From positions 2,480,001 to 2,544,000 of the forward strand of contig NZ_CP024202.1 of the NCBI RefSeq assembly GCF_003932755.1: a DNA stretch of 64,000 nt, in the 5' to 3' direction. The translations under genes and the position numbers were made by a program. Origin of the DNA: Methylomicrobium sp. wino1. Its GTDB lineage: Bacteria > Pseudomonadota > Gammaproteobacteria > Methylococcales > Methylomonadaceae. The notes beneath the pieces were generated by a model, which saw only the letters and a list, made by a program, of their open reading frames with translations, did no database searches and was not told where the DNA came from. Every line of letters starts with the position of its first letter. Position 1 is the stretch's first letter. Of this stretch, positions 41,113-50,127 are shown piece by piece.

Positions 41113-42405
41113 TCAGCAGGCCTCACCTGTGACACCGAGCTCGAGCCATAAGTCGTTCTTCTTGTCGTAGCCGAAGGGCCGTCCGTACTTCTTAGGCAAC
41201 GTCACGTCAAGAGAAGATGAGCACATGCCAGGGGCTTCATTGCCAAACTCGTCCTCGCAACGTGCGTGGTAGGCACGATAGTATTTGTTGTCGCTAGTGT
41301 TCTTTAGGCACCAGGGCTTCCAGTGAGCCTTGAGATTCCCACTCTTGTCCGCGAAACGCCAATTGTATTTTGGCGTGCAATCGACGTATATCTTGTCCCA
41401 TGTGTCGAACAAATTATCGTCTTCCTCCGCGACGACTTCCTTGATCTCTCTTCTCTTCGGGCTGTAAGGCGCCTCATCAAAATACTCTGCCGCGAAGAAG
41501 TGCCCCACTTTGTATTTTGCGCAATAGTCGCGCGGGTCGTTGGGATCATTGATGTTCTCGCATCGAACATGATACTCGATTCTGTGATCCGCACCACAGT
41601 CCGACTTCTTGTGCGCCTTGAATTCGTTCCAATCCGCAACGGGAAGCTCCTCTGACTTGGATAGCTCCTTAGTGTCGGGATGGAAGGCGTCGCCGATGGT
41701 CGTGACAAGTGTTCCTGGTTTGCTCCAGGTCTGAAGATTCAGATTGTCGTCGTGCAAGATGCCGAACGCCCCCGGGCTCGCGACGGCAAAAACGCCACTG
41801 AACTCGGGATAGTCCTTGAAGTCGGCCAATTGCTCAGGATTTGGAATAGAGAACGCGAGCGTCGTATCGATTGCGGCGTTCGCGACTACGATAGAAGCAG
41901 CAGTTCCGACAGCGGCTCCCAAACAAGCCGTTCCTCCGGATTCGAGGCCAAGTAAGACACAGGTCGTCGCACCAGCCCCCGCGATGGTGGCATCCACGAT
42001 GACGTCTACAGCCACGATCGTGCCGACCTTCAATCCTTCCGCACCATTGACGCGGAGCACCGCATGAGCTGGTCCCCGACCCCGCCAACAGGCAGTCTGT
42101 CCTGCAAGAACGGTGTCTTCCTGCTTGGCCTCGACCGGTTCGCTGCCCTTCTTTGCGGCACCGCTTTTGACGTCCTTCAGACGGATATGGAAAACGCCGT
42201 CCTTCCTCCAGATCTCGTCGTGATGATACCAGAGAACGCCCAGGCTATAGACGCCTTCGTTCTTTACGCATTGCGCGCCATGATGTGCATCGAAGGCATC
42301 TGTTCGTCCCGCGGCGATTGCTGAATCGGTCGTCAATAAAGAGAAGGAAGATGCAAGACATAATGTTGGAAGGAAACCTCCCAGGACTCGACTGTAGGTT
42401 TTCAT
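41113..42405 (-). CDS. Secreted Cys-rich protein of unknown family
   Basis: A 430-residue protein with a Sec signal peptide (LGGFLPTLCLASSFSLLTTD, cleavage near AIAAG). A Gly/Ala/Val-rich segment at about 125-185 (GTIVAVDVIVDATIAGAGAT, GGTACLGAAVGTAASIVVAN) could insert in a membrane or form strands. The C-terminal third has regularly spaced Cys (DCGADHRIEYHVRCENI, YRAYHARCEDEFGNEAPGMC), two similar repeats of the form Y-H-x-R-C-E. I do not recognise it. Codon use and base composition differ from the neighbours, and it stands alone between an IS66 remnant and an intron remnant. Confidence 0.65.
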   Translation of the reverse strand: MKTYSRVLGGFLPTLCLASSFSLLTTDSAIAAGRTDAFDAHHGAQCVKNEGVYSLGVLWYHHDEIWRKDGVFHIRLKDVKSGAAKKGSEPVEAKQEDTVLAGQTACWRGRGPAHAVLRVNGAEGLKVGTIVAVDVIVDATIAGAGATTCVLLGLESGGTACLGAAVGTAASIVVANAAIDTTLAFSIPNPEQLADFKDYPEFSGVFAVASPGAFGILHDDNLNLQTWSKPGTLVTTIGDAFHPDTKELSKSEELPVADWNEFKAHKKSDCGADHRIEYHVRCENINDPNDPRDYCAKYKVGHFFAAEYFDEAPYSPKRREIKEVVAEEDDNLFDTWDKIYVDCTPKYNWRFADKSGNLKAHWKPWCLKNTSDNKYYRAYHARCEDEFGNEAPGMCSSSLDVTLPKKYGRPFGYDKKNDLWLELGVTGEAC

Positions 42406-42705
42406 ATTTTTTTCCTGTTTTTCTTGGTGTAGTATCGTTGACTAAGGACCATGTCGTTAACCGCGACATCCCTCGCGCCCGGGGCCATGACCCCTCCACA
42501 TGCCAACCGCGAGTTGAGCCGCTAATTTTCGCCAATGATCAGCCTAGCTAGCCATTGAGGCTCAACTCGCGGATAACCTGATATTGACCGGCAAATCAGG
42601 CAGTTTTGCCCTGTTATTAATAACGGGAAAATTTTCCTTGTTAAGTTGATATTAGTCGGAAAACCTGGTAAATGGTCGATGATTTTTACAACCTTGCTTA
42701 AGTCT
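42406..42705. other. Intergenic with a 14-bp inverted repeat
   Basis: CCGCGAGTTGAGCC (42507-42520) has its exact complement at 42559-42572 with a 38-base loop. It lies about 100 bp upstream of the secreted-protein gene. GTTATTAATAAC near 42614 is a small palindrome. Otherwise nothing. Confidence 0.5.
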
Positions 42706-43297
42706 AATTGCGATTCTTGGTTAATGTCAACAAAGCCAAGTCTTTGACAGGAAAACGGGAAAAACGGTGGTCAGGTCTTGGTTGCGGATGGGCAATTCTA
42801 GCGGGTGGGAGTCCTGTCCCGGTAACTGCAAACCACAGACCGGATATCGAGTCTTGCAGGTCAGCTGGTAACAGCTTGCTTGAAGCGTAGGCACGAGAAC
42901 AAGCGAGGAGCAATGGTAACGGATAAAGCCGACCGTGAAGGTCTTGAGTCCCAAAATGACCGCTTTGACAAGGGCTGATGGTTTCAAGACGCCAGCAAGT
43001 AACAATACTGCTCAAGTTAATGGCAAATGAGTGGTGTCCACCCGGGATCGTAAGGCCGTTTCGAGTCTGAAATGAGAATTTGTGGTAACCCAGGAGATCC
43101 CAGTACCGGCGTTTAATTTTACAAGCGCACTTCCCGACAAGTCTAAACAGCGAGAACGGAAGCGGTGATACTGGGAGGTCGGAGACACCTATAGTAGCGA
43201 TGACCGCGGGTAATGCTGCGGGAGTGAAGGGGTACCGGTTTAAGATAACGGTCAAGGGAAACATGCCCCGATACCGAACGGACTATGCGCATGACAA
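42706..43297 (+). ncRNA. Group II intron RNA, 5' and central domains
   Basis: About 560 bases of non-coding, hairpin-rich sequence directly upstream of a group II intron reverse-transcriptase remnant. The stretch near 43170-43215 (GAGGTCGGAG, then ATAGTAGCGATGACCGCGGG, then TAATGCTGCGGGAGTGAAGG) resembles the sequence preceding the maturase gene in many bacterial introns. Exact intron borders were not found. It is interrupted at 43304 by a MITE. Confidence 0.55.
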
Positions 43298-43303
43298 CAA
43301 TAA

Positions 43304-43611
43304 TCCTGATTAGCAAGTTTCTTCAGCTAAAGCGCAAAAAGCCAGAGTATCCTTAGCAGGACGGGGTTTGCAACCCCGTCCTGCAGAAGGGAATTTTTAT
43401 CCTGTGGGAGCGATCCCCAGATCGCGATCGTCGAAGCCGAAAGCGCCAAGGCCTCGATGAAAGTCATTAGCTGCCTAGCCGCAAAGGCTCCGAAATCGCG
43501 ACGAAGGCGTCGCTCCCACAGAGGGCCCGTCCCGCAGAAGTGGCTGCGGCTGGGAATGACCCCCGCTCGGACACTTGGCTTCGGCAAGCTGAAGCATCTT
43601 GCTAATCAGGA
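43304..43611. mobile_element. 308-bp MITE with 25-bp imperfect terminal repeats
   Basis: The left end TCCTGATTAGCAAGTTTC and the right end match as inverted repeats over 25 bases with two mismatches. The target hexamer CAATAA is duplicated on both sides (43298-43303 and 43612-43617). Inside lies an inverted pair of GTGGGAGCGAYSCC units. There is no coding capacity. A partial copy of the right end is at 63068-63114. Confidence 0.85.
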
Positions 43612-43643
43612 CAATAATTGAACGTTTCACACGAGGGGCTTGA

Positions 43644-44185
43644 TTGCATCGGCAATCTTACACCGCGCTGATGGGGATGGTGAGTAATCCAGTCGAATTA
43701 CTGGAATGCTTTGAAAACCAACCCGGTAATAAAGCGTGCGGAACCGATAAGCAAAGAAAATCTGACTATGATGAAGGTGTTGAAGAGCGAATTGAAGCCC
43801 TATCCGCCAACTTACGCAGGCTGAGCTATCGATCGAAACCGTCGCGGCGGGTCTATATTCCCAAAGGCCATGGCAAGTTCAGGGCGTTAGGCATCCCTTG
43901 CTTTGAAGATAGGATCGTGCAACAGCAATTTGGGAACCGGAATTTCGGGACTGTTCGTACGGATTCCGGCCAAACCGCAATGCACACCAGGCATTGGCAC
44001 GGCTTAGCGAAATCGTCACTCATGAACGTCTGGCTCAACTCCAGTTGGAAGTTGAGCCCGGCAAAACTGCCTTATTCCGTTTCGGCAGTAGAGCCGTAAA
44101 GGATCGTCTACTTGACGGTCGCAAGCGTCCATCAACCTTCGATTTTCTGGGTTTTACACACTATGTGAGTAAAAGTCGAAATTAG
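43644..44185 (+). pseudogene. Group II intron reverse transcriptase/maturase remnant
   Basis: The N-terminal finger region is readable: MGMVSNPVELLECFENQPGN, GTDKQRKSDYDEGVEERIEA, then SRRVYIPKGHGKFRALGIPC and FEDRIVQQQ. After about 43920 a deletion removes the YADD catalytic core. The frame then changes to EIVTHERLAQLQLEVEPGKT, then TFDFLGFTHYVSKSRN ending at 44185, the thumb/X-domain start. No maturase C-terminus remains. The remnant cannot splice or copy. Confidence 0.8.
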
Positions 44186-44232
44186 CTTCTTCGTAGCTGA
44201 CTGTGGCTCATATCAACCATTTATGAAGGATC

Positions 44233-44259
44233 GGCCATTATGTGAAGTTTCCTTTTATG
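44233..44259 (+). repeat. RIT 2 left terminal inverted repeat
   Basis: GGCCATTATGTGAAGTTTCC and seven more bases, an exact complement of 47705-47731. A further related site (ATTATGTAAAGC on the minus strand) lies at about 44318. Confidence 0.9.
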
Positions 44260-44331
44260 TATAGCGTTGTTGTCGCGAGCGAGATGCAATCAGGCTTGGA
44301 AGCCACTATCTCGCTCACGAGCTTTACATAA

Positions 44332-45351
44332 TTACAGCGTTTTCAAGAACTGAAGCAAAGAGTCCGGAGCAGTATAGCGAAGCGGTTTCATGTCGGGCTC
44401 CTGAAGTTTAGCGAGTGCTTGATCCTTCATGGCCAAATCAGCTTCAACATACTGGTAGGTTGTTTTCGGGCTTTCGTGACCCAACCACAGAGCGATCACA
44501 CTGATGTCGACACCGGATTGCAATAAATGCATCGCCGTTGAATGCCGAATGCAGTGTGGCGAAACATGACGCCCCAATAAGCTGTTGACGGTTTTGGAAG
44601 CCTTGATTACCGCCAAGCTAAGACGCTGAGTGACATTGTTTCGTGTCATCGGTTGGCCGTCGCGATTGGGCAGCAACGCGGATTCATTTCCCAATGTTGG
44701 ATTCAAGCGTAACCACGCCCGGATTTCCTTCACCGTCGATTTCCATAACGGCACCGCGCGTTGCTTTCGGCCTTTTCCATGCAAGTGTACACAAGCCGCG
44801 CCGTCCAACGTGACATCTAGCACCTTGACGCTGATGATTTCCGATACGCGCGCGCCGGTGTTGTAAAGTAACCCGAGCAATAAATGGTCACGCCGACTGA
44901 TCCAAGTCATGCCGGGATCGCCGATAATGGCGAACATTTCTTCCCGCGAGAGGAATTCAGGTAAAGGTAACTCGAAGCGTTTCATCGGTATGGCCAAAGC
45001 CTGCTCAATGGTTTGCAACGCTGATAAATCGTGGTGTGAGGCGAACTTTAGAAATGCGCGTAATGCCGCTAATCGGATATTGCGGCTACGTACGCTGTTG
45101 TGTCGCTCCTGTTCCAAATGATCCAGAAAAGCCAGGATCAATGCGGGCGTGATGTCGGACAGCTGCATGGCCGCCGGCCATCTGCCGAGATATCGGTGGG
45201 CGAATGACAAGAATAGCGTGAACGCATCACGGTAGCCTGCAACGGTTTGTGGACTCAATGCCCGTTGCTCGACGAGGTAATCGGTGAAAAAGGCTTGGAC
45301 GAGTGCAGGAAACGAAATGGACGTTTCAGCGCTGGCGATTCTAGTCGGCAT
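44332..45351 (-). CDS. ritC: RIT tyrosine recombinase, third gene
   Basis: A 339-residue recombinase from ATG 45351, overlapping ritB by 11 bp. Core-binding domain: QTVAGYRDAFTLFLSFAHRY. Catalytic domain: Arg in NTGARVSEIISVKVLD, Lys in GKGRKQRAVPLW, HCIRHSTAMHLLQSGVD, LGHESPKTTYQYVEADLAMK. It differs from the RIT 1 copy throughout, so the two elements are not recent duplicates. Confidence 0.92.
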   Translation of the reverse strand: MPTRIASAETSISFPALVQAFFTDYLVEQRALSPQTVAGYRDAFTLFLSFAHRYLGRWPAAMQLSDITPALILAFLDHLEQERHNSVRSRNIRLAALRAFLKFASHHDLSALQTIEQALAIPMKRFELPLPEFLSREEMFAIIGDPGMTWISRRDHLLLGLLYNTGARVSEIISVKVLDVTLDGAACVHLHGKGRKQRAVPLWKSTVKEIRAWLRLNPTLGNESALLPNRDGQPMTRNNVTQRLSLAVIKASKTVNSLLGRHVSPHCIRHSTAMHLLQSGVDISVIALWLGHESPKTTYQYVEADLAMKDQALAKLQEPDMKPLRYTAPDSLLQFLKTL

Positions 45352-46318
45352 AGTCCACCTCCTCGGGCTGTGCAAACTGCTCGAACTTGCCTGCCGCTAT
45401 GCCCATCAGTTCCGGCATGGCCGTCAAATACCAATAGGTGTGGGATATCTTGGCATGGCCCATATAGGTGGATAGTGCCAGCATCGCCTGATCGATGTCC
45501 GTACCCTGTGTTTGCCAGAGCAGTACGCGACGCACCGCGAAGGTATGGCGCAGATCGTGAACTCGAGGCGCATCATGAGCGCCACGGTTGATCCAACCCA
45601 GTTGTTTGCGTAGCAATGCAAAAACCCGATTGACCTGGCGATAACTCAGTGGCTTACCCAGCCGCTGGCCCCGCGTCCCGACAAAAAACGGTAAATCAGC
45701 GTGTTCCTGGACCTGTTCATGGCGGAGCGTTCGGTAACCCAGTAAAACTGCTGTCGTACTGGGATGCAATGGCAACTGGCGAGACTTGTTAAACTTGGTT
45801 TGCCGCACGGTCAACATGCCATGCGCCAAGTCTACGTCCGCATCTAAAAGACGAATGGCCTCGGACACTCGTAGGCCAGTCGAAGCCAATAGTCCGAACA
45901 GTGTTTCATAGGTGGCCGCGCGCAGGTTTCCATCAGTACCCAGTTGGCGTGCGGCTGCAAGTAAATCAATGATCTCTTGTTCCCGATAGATGTGCGGCAT
46001 TTGCCACCCCGGAACCGGACCAAAAACCGATTCGTCAGGCATGGGGATTGCCGGTTCAAATTGCCGCAGATAACGGATAAAGGGGCGCAATGATTTGAAC
46101 CGTCTCGCCCACGTCTCGGGTTTATGACGGCCTTGTTTATCGAGTTGAGCCCAATCGCTCATGACATCCAAAGTCAACGGCCCAGCCCATTCCAGGCTAT
46201 CCACGTAACGGGCAAAATCCATCAAGAGCCGTTCTGGGTATTTCAATTGAAACCCCAGGCGCCGCCGCTCGGCCAAGTAATCCTGAACGCGTGCTTGCAA
46301 TGTAATCGGCGTGTTCAT
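45341..46318 (-). CDS. ritB: RIT tyrosine recombinase, second gene
   Basis: A 325-residue recombinase from ATG 46318 inside the ritA stop. Catalytic elements: STGLRVSEAIRLLDADVDLA (Arg), RQTKFNKSRQLPLHPST (Lys region), VHDLRHTFAVRRVLLWQTQG, STYMGHAKISHTYWYLTAMP (His and Tyr). It is complete, unlike its counterpart in RIT 1, and gives the reference for the frameshift there. Confidence 0.92.
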   Translation of the reverse strand: MNTPITLQARVQDYLAERRRLGFQLKYPERLLMDFARYVDSLEWAGPLTLDVMSDWAQLDKQGRHKPETWARRFKSLRPFIRYLRQFEPAIPMPDESVFGPVPGWQMPHIYREQEIIDLLAAARQLGTDGNLRAATYETLFGLLASTGLRVSEAIRLLDADVDLAHGMLTVRQTKFNKSRQLPLHPSTTAVLLGYRTLRHEQVQEHADLPFFVGTRGQRLGKPLSYRQVNRVFALLRKQLGWINRGAHDAPRVHDLRHTFAVRRVLLWQTQGTDIDQAMLALSTYMGHAKISHTYWYLTAMPELMGIAAGKFEQFAQPEEVDYAD

Positions 46319-47571
46319 GCTGCACTCCCGGGCCAAGGTAGTGCAACGACAGACAGTTTTTGGGTGTCGAGTTTGGCATAGATCAGCGACGTGTCGAGAG
46401 AGCGGTGGCGAAGAATATCAGCCACCTCCTTCAGCGAGCCCCCTTGTTCCAATAAACGGCGTGCAAGGGTATGTCGGAGGGCGTGGGTTCTACCATGATC
46501 AAGCCCAATGCGGCGATACGCATCGCGAATGAGACGGTGAACCGCATAGGCACTAATCGGGACATCGTGTGGTGCAAGACGCCGTACAAAAACCGCCGGA
46601 TTGGTCGTGCGTGGCCGCTCGTAGCGCAGGTAATCGGCAATCGCCTGGCCGGTAGAGATCGGTAGTGGCAGGATATCCTCGCGGCGCGACTTGGTACTTC
46701 GTAATGTGACCGTACCGGCTTGCCAGTCAATGTCGGCCAATGCAAGCTTGGCAATTTCGCTGACACGCATTCCCAGGTCTAAAGCACAGCGAACCATCGC
46801 ATAACCGCGTCGACATGAAGGAAGCTCGGGGGGAAATGCATTGAGCAGGCGATTGACCTCATCGTCGGTCAACGCCTTCGGTAATGTGGCCAAATTCCAC
46901 TGGGCAGGTAATGCGATCACGCCACTGAGTGCGTGAACATCATCGCCGACGGCGCCGCGATAACGAAAGTAAGCACGTAAAGCAGAAGCTAGCGAGTTGG
47001 CTTTTGCCGACGTAGCGCGAGGTGTTAACTGCTCGGCAATAAAATGCCGAACATCATCAGGTTGCAAGGCAGTGAAAACAATCTCGGCACTACCAAAGCA
47101 AACCTGCAGAAAGTTCAGCACAATACGCCGATAATTTCGCCGCGTCTCACTGGCCAAGCCTCGGACGTCTCTCAGGTAATCGTCAAAGCGATCAACTTCG
47201 GCATAGACGGGTTCGACGGGTTTTGGCAGAGACGGAATGACACCGCGATCACGCAGAATGCGTAAGAAATGACCACAGGCCGCGCTAAGATCGGCACGCG
47301 TTTGAATGATAGGTCGCGGGCAATCGCAGTTTGGCAAATGTTCATCAAGGAATTGGGTTACTAAAGCTTCGTCGAGTTCCTCGATGCGAAAGTGATTTAG
47401 CCCCATCCATAATCCCAGATGTGCGAGACCGGCAAGATGATGTTCGGAGGTTTCATCCGCGTAGCGGCATTCGGTCAGATAATCCAGATAAATCAAAACA
47501 TAGGGTGTGACCGGGCTATTGCGTAACCAGCGCTGAGTGGCAGGTGAAAGGTGTATAGTTGTTAAGCTCAT
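46315..47571 (-). CDS. ritA: RIT tyrosine recombinase, first gene
   Basis: A 418-residue recombinase. ATG 47571 is preferred over 47583 because GGAG lies just before it. Catalytic elements: ALDLGMRVSEIAKLALADID (Arg), RSTKSRREDILPLP (Lys region), HALRHTLARRLLEQGGSLKE, LRHRSLDTSLIYAKLD (Tyr), ending PWPGSAA as in RIT 1. First gene of the trio. Confidence 0.92.
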   Translation of the reverse strand: MSLTTIHLSPATQRWLRNSPVTPYVLIYLDYLTECRYADETSEHHLAGLAHLGLWMGLNHFRIEELDEALVTQFLDEHLPNCDCPRPIIQTRADLSAACGHFLRILRDRGVIPSLPKPVEPVYAEVDRFDDYLRDVRGLASETRRNYRRIVLNFLQVCFGSAEIVFTALQPDDVRHFIAEQLTPRATSAKANSLASALRAYFRYRGAVGDDVHALSGVIALPAQWNLATLPKALTDDEVNRLLNAFPPELPSCRRGYAMVRCALDLGMRVSEIAKLALADIDWQAGTVTLRSTKSRREDILPLPISTGQAIADYLRYERPRTTNPAVFVRRLAPHDVPISAYAVHRLIRDAYRRIGLDHGRTHALRHTLARRLLEQGGSLKEVADILRHRSLDTSLIYAKLDTQKLSVVALPWPGSAA

Positions 47572-47704
47572 GGCAGTCTCCAAAAATGGACAAGGGAATG
47601 TCCACTTCAGACAACTGCAGAATTTATGTCCAGCTTTTAAGTCGAAATACTCTGCTCAAGCCGCTAATTTCAAGCTATATACCATTGGGCACCAAATTAA
47701 TGTG

Positions 47705-47731
47705 CATAAAAGGAAACTTCACATAATGGCC
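47705..47731 (-). repeat. RIT 2 right terminal inverted repeat
   Basis: Perfect complement of the left repeat; its last four bases (GGCC) begin the palindrome at 47728. Confidence 0.9.
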
Positions 47732-47757
47732 GTTATGCAAAGCTTTGCATAACGGCC
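47728..47757. repeat. 30-nt perfect palindrome at the RIT 2 right border
   Basis: Half-site GGCCGTTATGCAAAG and its exact complement. Same design as 37483-37512 of RIT 1. Confidence 0.92.
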
Positions 47758-48021
47758 AACTACTGCCGTTCGGGGAGCGTACTAGCAAGGCAGGTTTTGG
47801 TCGTAAAGCGGTCACCCGGAGGCGGCCAGTGATCAGCAGCCACTTACCCATTGGGGTTAGTCATCCATATCAGTATGAAGAATATTCAGTACATTGTTTA
47901 GACGGTTTTCCTTGTTGCTCAATGACATTTGGCACAGGAAAGTAATTTACGGTTGAAATATCCAGTGGCAACCAAAATCAAAATGGTTTTATTTAAACGT
48001 CCTTTTCTAATTTTAATTTAA

Positions 48022-50091
48022 CTACTTGCACCCTGCAGCCGCCAATCTGGTTGCCGCAGTCGCCAGCAAAGCAGCAAGCTTCAAGTAATCTATGGGTTTA
48101 AGCACGTGCTCATCGAAGCCGGCGGACTCTGATTGTTCAAGGTATTCTGACCCACCATACCCGCTTATGGCGATCAAAAACGCCTGCCGTGTTTCTGGTA
48201 ATTCGCGTAACCGTTTAGCCACCTCGTAACCACTGATATCGGGCAGACCGATATCCAGCAGGACAACCTGAGGTCGGAAAATCCTCGCTTGCTCTATAGC
48301 CTTTAATCCACAGTCTGCGGTCTCGACGTCATGCCCCCCTATTTGCAACAATAAAGAAAGACTTTCTACATTATCGGCATAGTCGTCCACCACCAGAATG
48401 CGCAACTTTGCTACCGCTTGAACAGATTTAGGTTGTGGTGTTTTTTTAGCAGAAGGTGCATTGGCCAATGGCAAGTACACAGTAAACTCGCTACCCTGTG
48501 ACTTGCCTGTACTGGTTGCACTGATTGTACCGCCATGGAGCTCGACCAGTCTGCGCGCCAACGTCAGGCCAACACCCAAACCGCCTTGAGAACGGGCTAG
48601 AGGCGGGTTGGCCTGGGTAAATATATCAAAAATGTAAGGCAGCATCTCTGCCGACATACCAATGCCGGTATCCTGTACCTTAATCACTAAATGTTCAGCT
48701 TCCTGGCTCAGCTTCAATGTGATCTTGCCGCCCACAGCAGTGAATTTTGCGGCGTTGTTAAGCAGGTTAGCAAGCACTTGCGTTAAGCGGACACGGTCGC
48801 CTTTGATCCATAGAGAAGTCTTAGGGCGGACAATGACCAATTCCTGTTTACGCGCTTCAATTAATGGGTAGCTGGTCTCTATGGCATTGTCGACAATCTC
48901 GGCGAAATCAAAACAATCCATCTTAAGTGTGATTTTGTCCTGCATGATACGAGCGACATCCAGCAAGTCATCGAGCAATTGCGACATGTGACTTACCTGC
49001 CGATCGATAATCTTGCTGCACCATTCCAGAGTTGAGTCGGAGGCGCTCTGCGTTTTTAACATGTGTACGGCATTACGGATGGGCACCAGAGGGTTTCTAA
49101 GCTCGTGTCCCAACAGGGCCAAAAATTCATTTTTCCGTCGATCCGCCTCTTGAAGCGCTATTTCCGTTTGCTTGCGCTCTGTTATATCGTGGATAGTGAT
49201 AATAAAGAAACACGGCTGTGTCGTGCTAATTTCACTGATACCCAGAACTATTGGAAACACGGAGCCGTCTTTTTTGAGTCCTTCCAATTCTTGTTTGATA
49301 CCGACGATTTTGGACTCACCGCTGAGCCGGCAGTTTGCTAATTTGTCTTTATACCCGCACCAGTCGAGTTTGGGCAATAATTGATTAATATTGCTGCCCA
49401 ACACTGCCTCAGGAGAATGGCCGAAAAGACTTTCGGTGGCTGCATTGACCGATTCAATAATGCCGTGTTCATTAACTCTGATGATGCCTTCGAGCACGCT
49501 ATCGAAAATAGCACGTAAACTTGTTTCACTGTTACTCAATAAGGCTTCTATTTCTTTCAGGTGATTAATTTCAGTCAGCGCCAGACTAATGACACGACCT
49601 TTCTGAGCGGTTTGAAACGGGCCATCCAATTTAACCCATACAGTTTGGCCATTCTTGCTGCGTAGGCGTAATTCGCAGCTGCTGTGCTGAGTGTTGATTA
49701 AATTCTGGCGATAGAGATAGAAGATATCCTGATCACTATCCAGCACAAAATCAGAAAAGGGTTTGTTGATAACGGCCTGTTTTTTCAAGCCGAATAGGCT
49801 GGCTAAGGTCCTGTTGGCTTTAAGAATAGTGCCTTCACTGTTGAGGGTGACGTAACCCACCGGGGAAAAGTTATAAAAATCGATATATTCCTGAGTGGTA
49901 TCCTGGAGTTGTTTTTGAGTTTCAAGCAGTTCATCGTTTTGCAGCTCCAATTCAATGCGATAGGTATCCAGTTCGTGCAGCAATTCACAGAACTCTTCCA
50001 TCGAATGGCCGACTGACGCTACGTAAGGCGCAGATAATAAAGCTTCTGCGCGCTTTCTAAGCGCATTAAATTTGCCTGATTTTTTTTTCAT
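48022..50091 (-). CDS. Hybrid histidine kinase with PAS domains and receiver
   Basis: A 689-residue cytoplasmic protein. An N-terminal coiled coil (YRIELELQNDELLETQKQLQ) is followed by PAS domains at about 70-180 and 190-310, HisKA with phospho-accepting His (FLALLGHELRNPLVPIRNAV), a HATPase domain (LANLLNNAAKFTAVGGKITL, DTGIGMSAEMLPYIFDIFTQ, GGLGVGLTLARRLVELHGG) and a C-terminal receiver (ILVVDDYADNVESLSLL, Asp in VVLLDIGLPDISGYEVAKRL). No membrane segment. It lies 37 bp after the CheB-CheR fusion and is probably co-transcribed and functionally coupled to it. Confidence 0.92.
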   Translation of the reverse strand: MKKKSGKFNALRKRAEALLSAPYVASVGHSMEEFCELLHELDTYRIELELQNDELLETQKQLQDTTQEYIDFYNFSPVGYVTLNSEGTILKANRTLASLFGLKKQAVINKPFSDFVLDSDQDIFYLYRQNLINTQHSSCELRLRSKNGQTVWVKLDGPFQTAQKGRVISLALTEINHLKEIEALLSNSETSLRAIFDSVLEGIIRVNEHGIIESVNAATESLFGHSPEAVLGSNINQLLPKLDWCGYKDKLANCRLSGESKIVGIKQELEGLKKDGSVFPIVLGISEISTTQPCFFIITIHDITERKQTEIALQEADRRKNEFLALLGHELRNPLVPIRNAVHMLKTQSASDSTLEWCSKIIDRQVSHMSQLLDDLLDVARIMQDKITLKMDCFDFAEIVDNAIETSYPLIEARKQELVIVRPKTSLWIKGDRVRLTQVLANLLNNAAKFTAVGGKITLKLSQEAEHLVIKVQDTGIGMSAEMLPYIFDIFTQANPPLARSQGGLGVGLTLARRLVELHGGTISATSTGKSQGSEFTVYLPLANAPSAKKTPQPKSVQAVAKLRILVVDDYADNVESLSLLLQIGGHDVETADCGLKAIEQARIFRPQVVLLDIGLPDISGYEVAKRLRELPETRQAFLIAISGYGGSEYLEQSESAGFDEHVLKPIDYLKLAALLATAATRLAAAGCK

Positions 50092-50127
50092 ATCATACGA
50101 AAACTGCGTTCACAATAAAGTGTTCTA

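Larger units (their letters stand above)
44233..47757. mobile_element. RIT element 2, apparently intact
   Basis: Three complete overlapping tyrosine recombinase genes between 27-bp perfect inverted repeats (44233-44259 and 47705-47731). A 30-nt palindrome is at the right border and GGCC recurs at each element/target junction. The gene order and strand match RIT 1. Confidence 0.9.
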
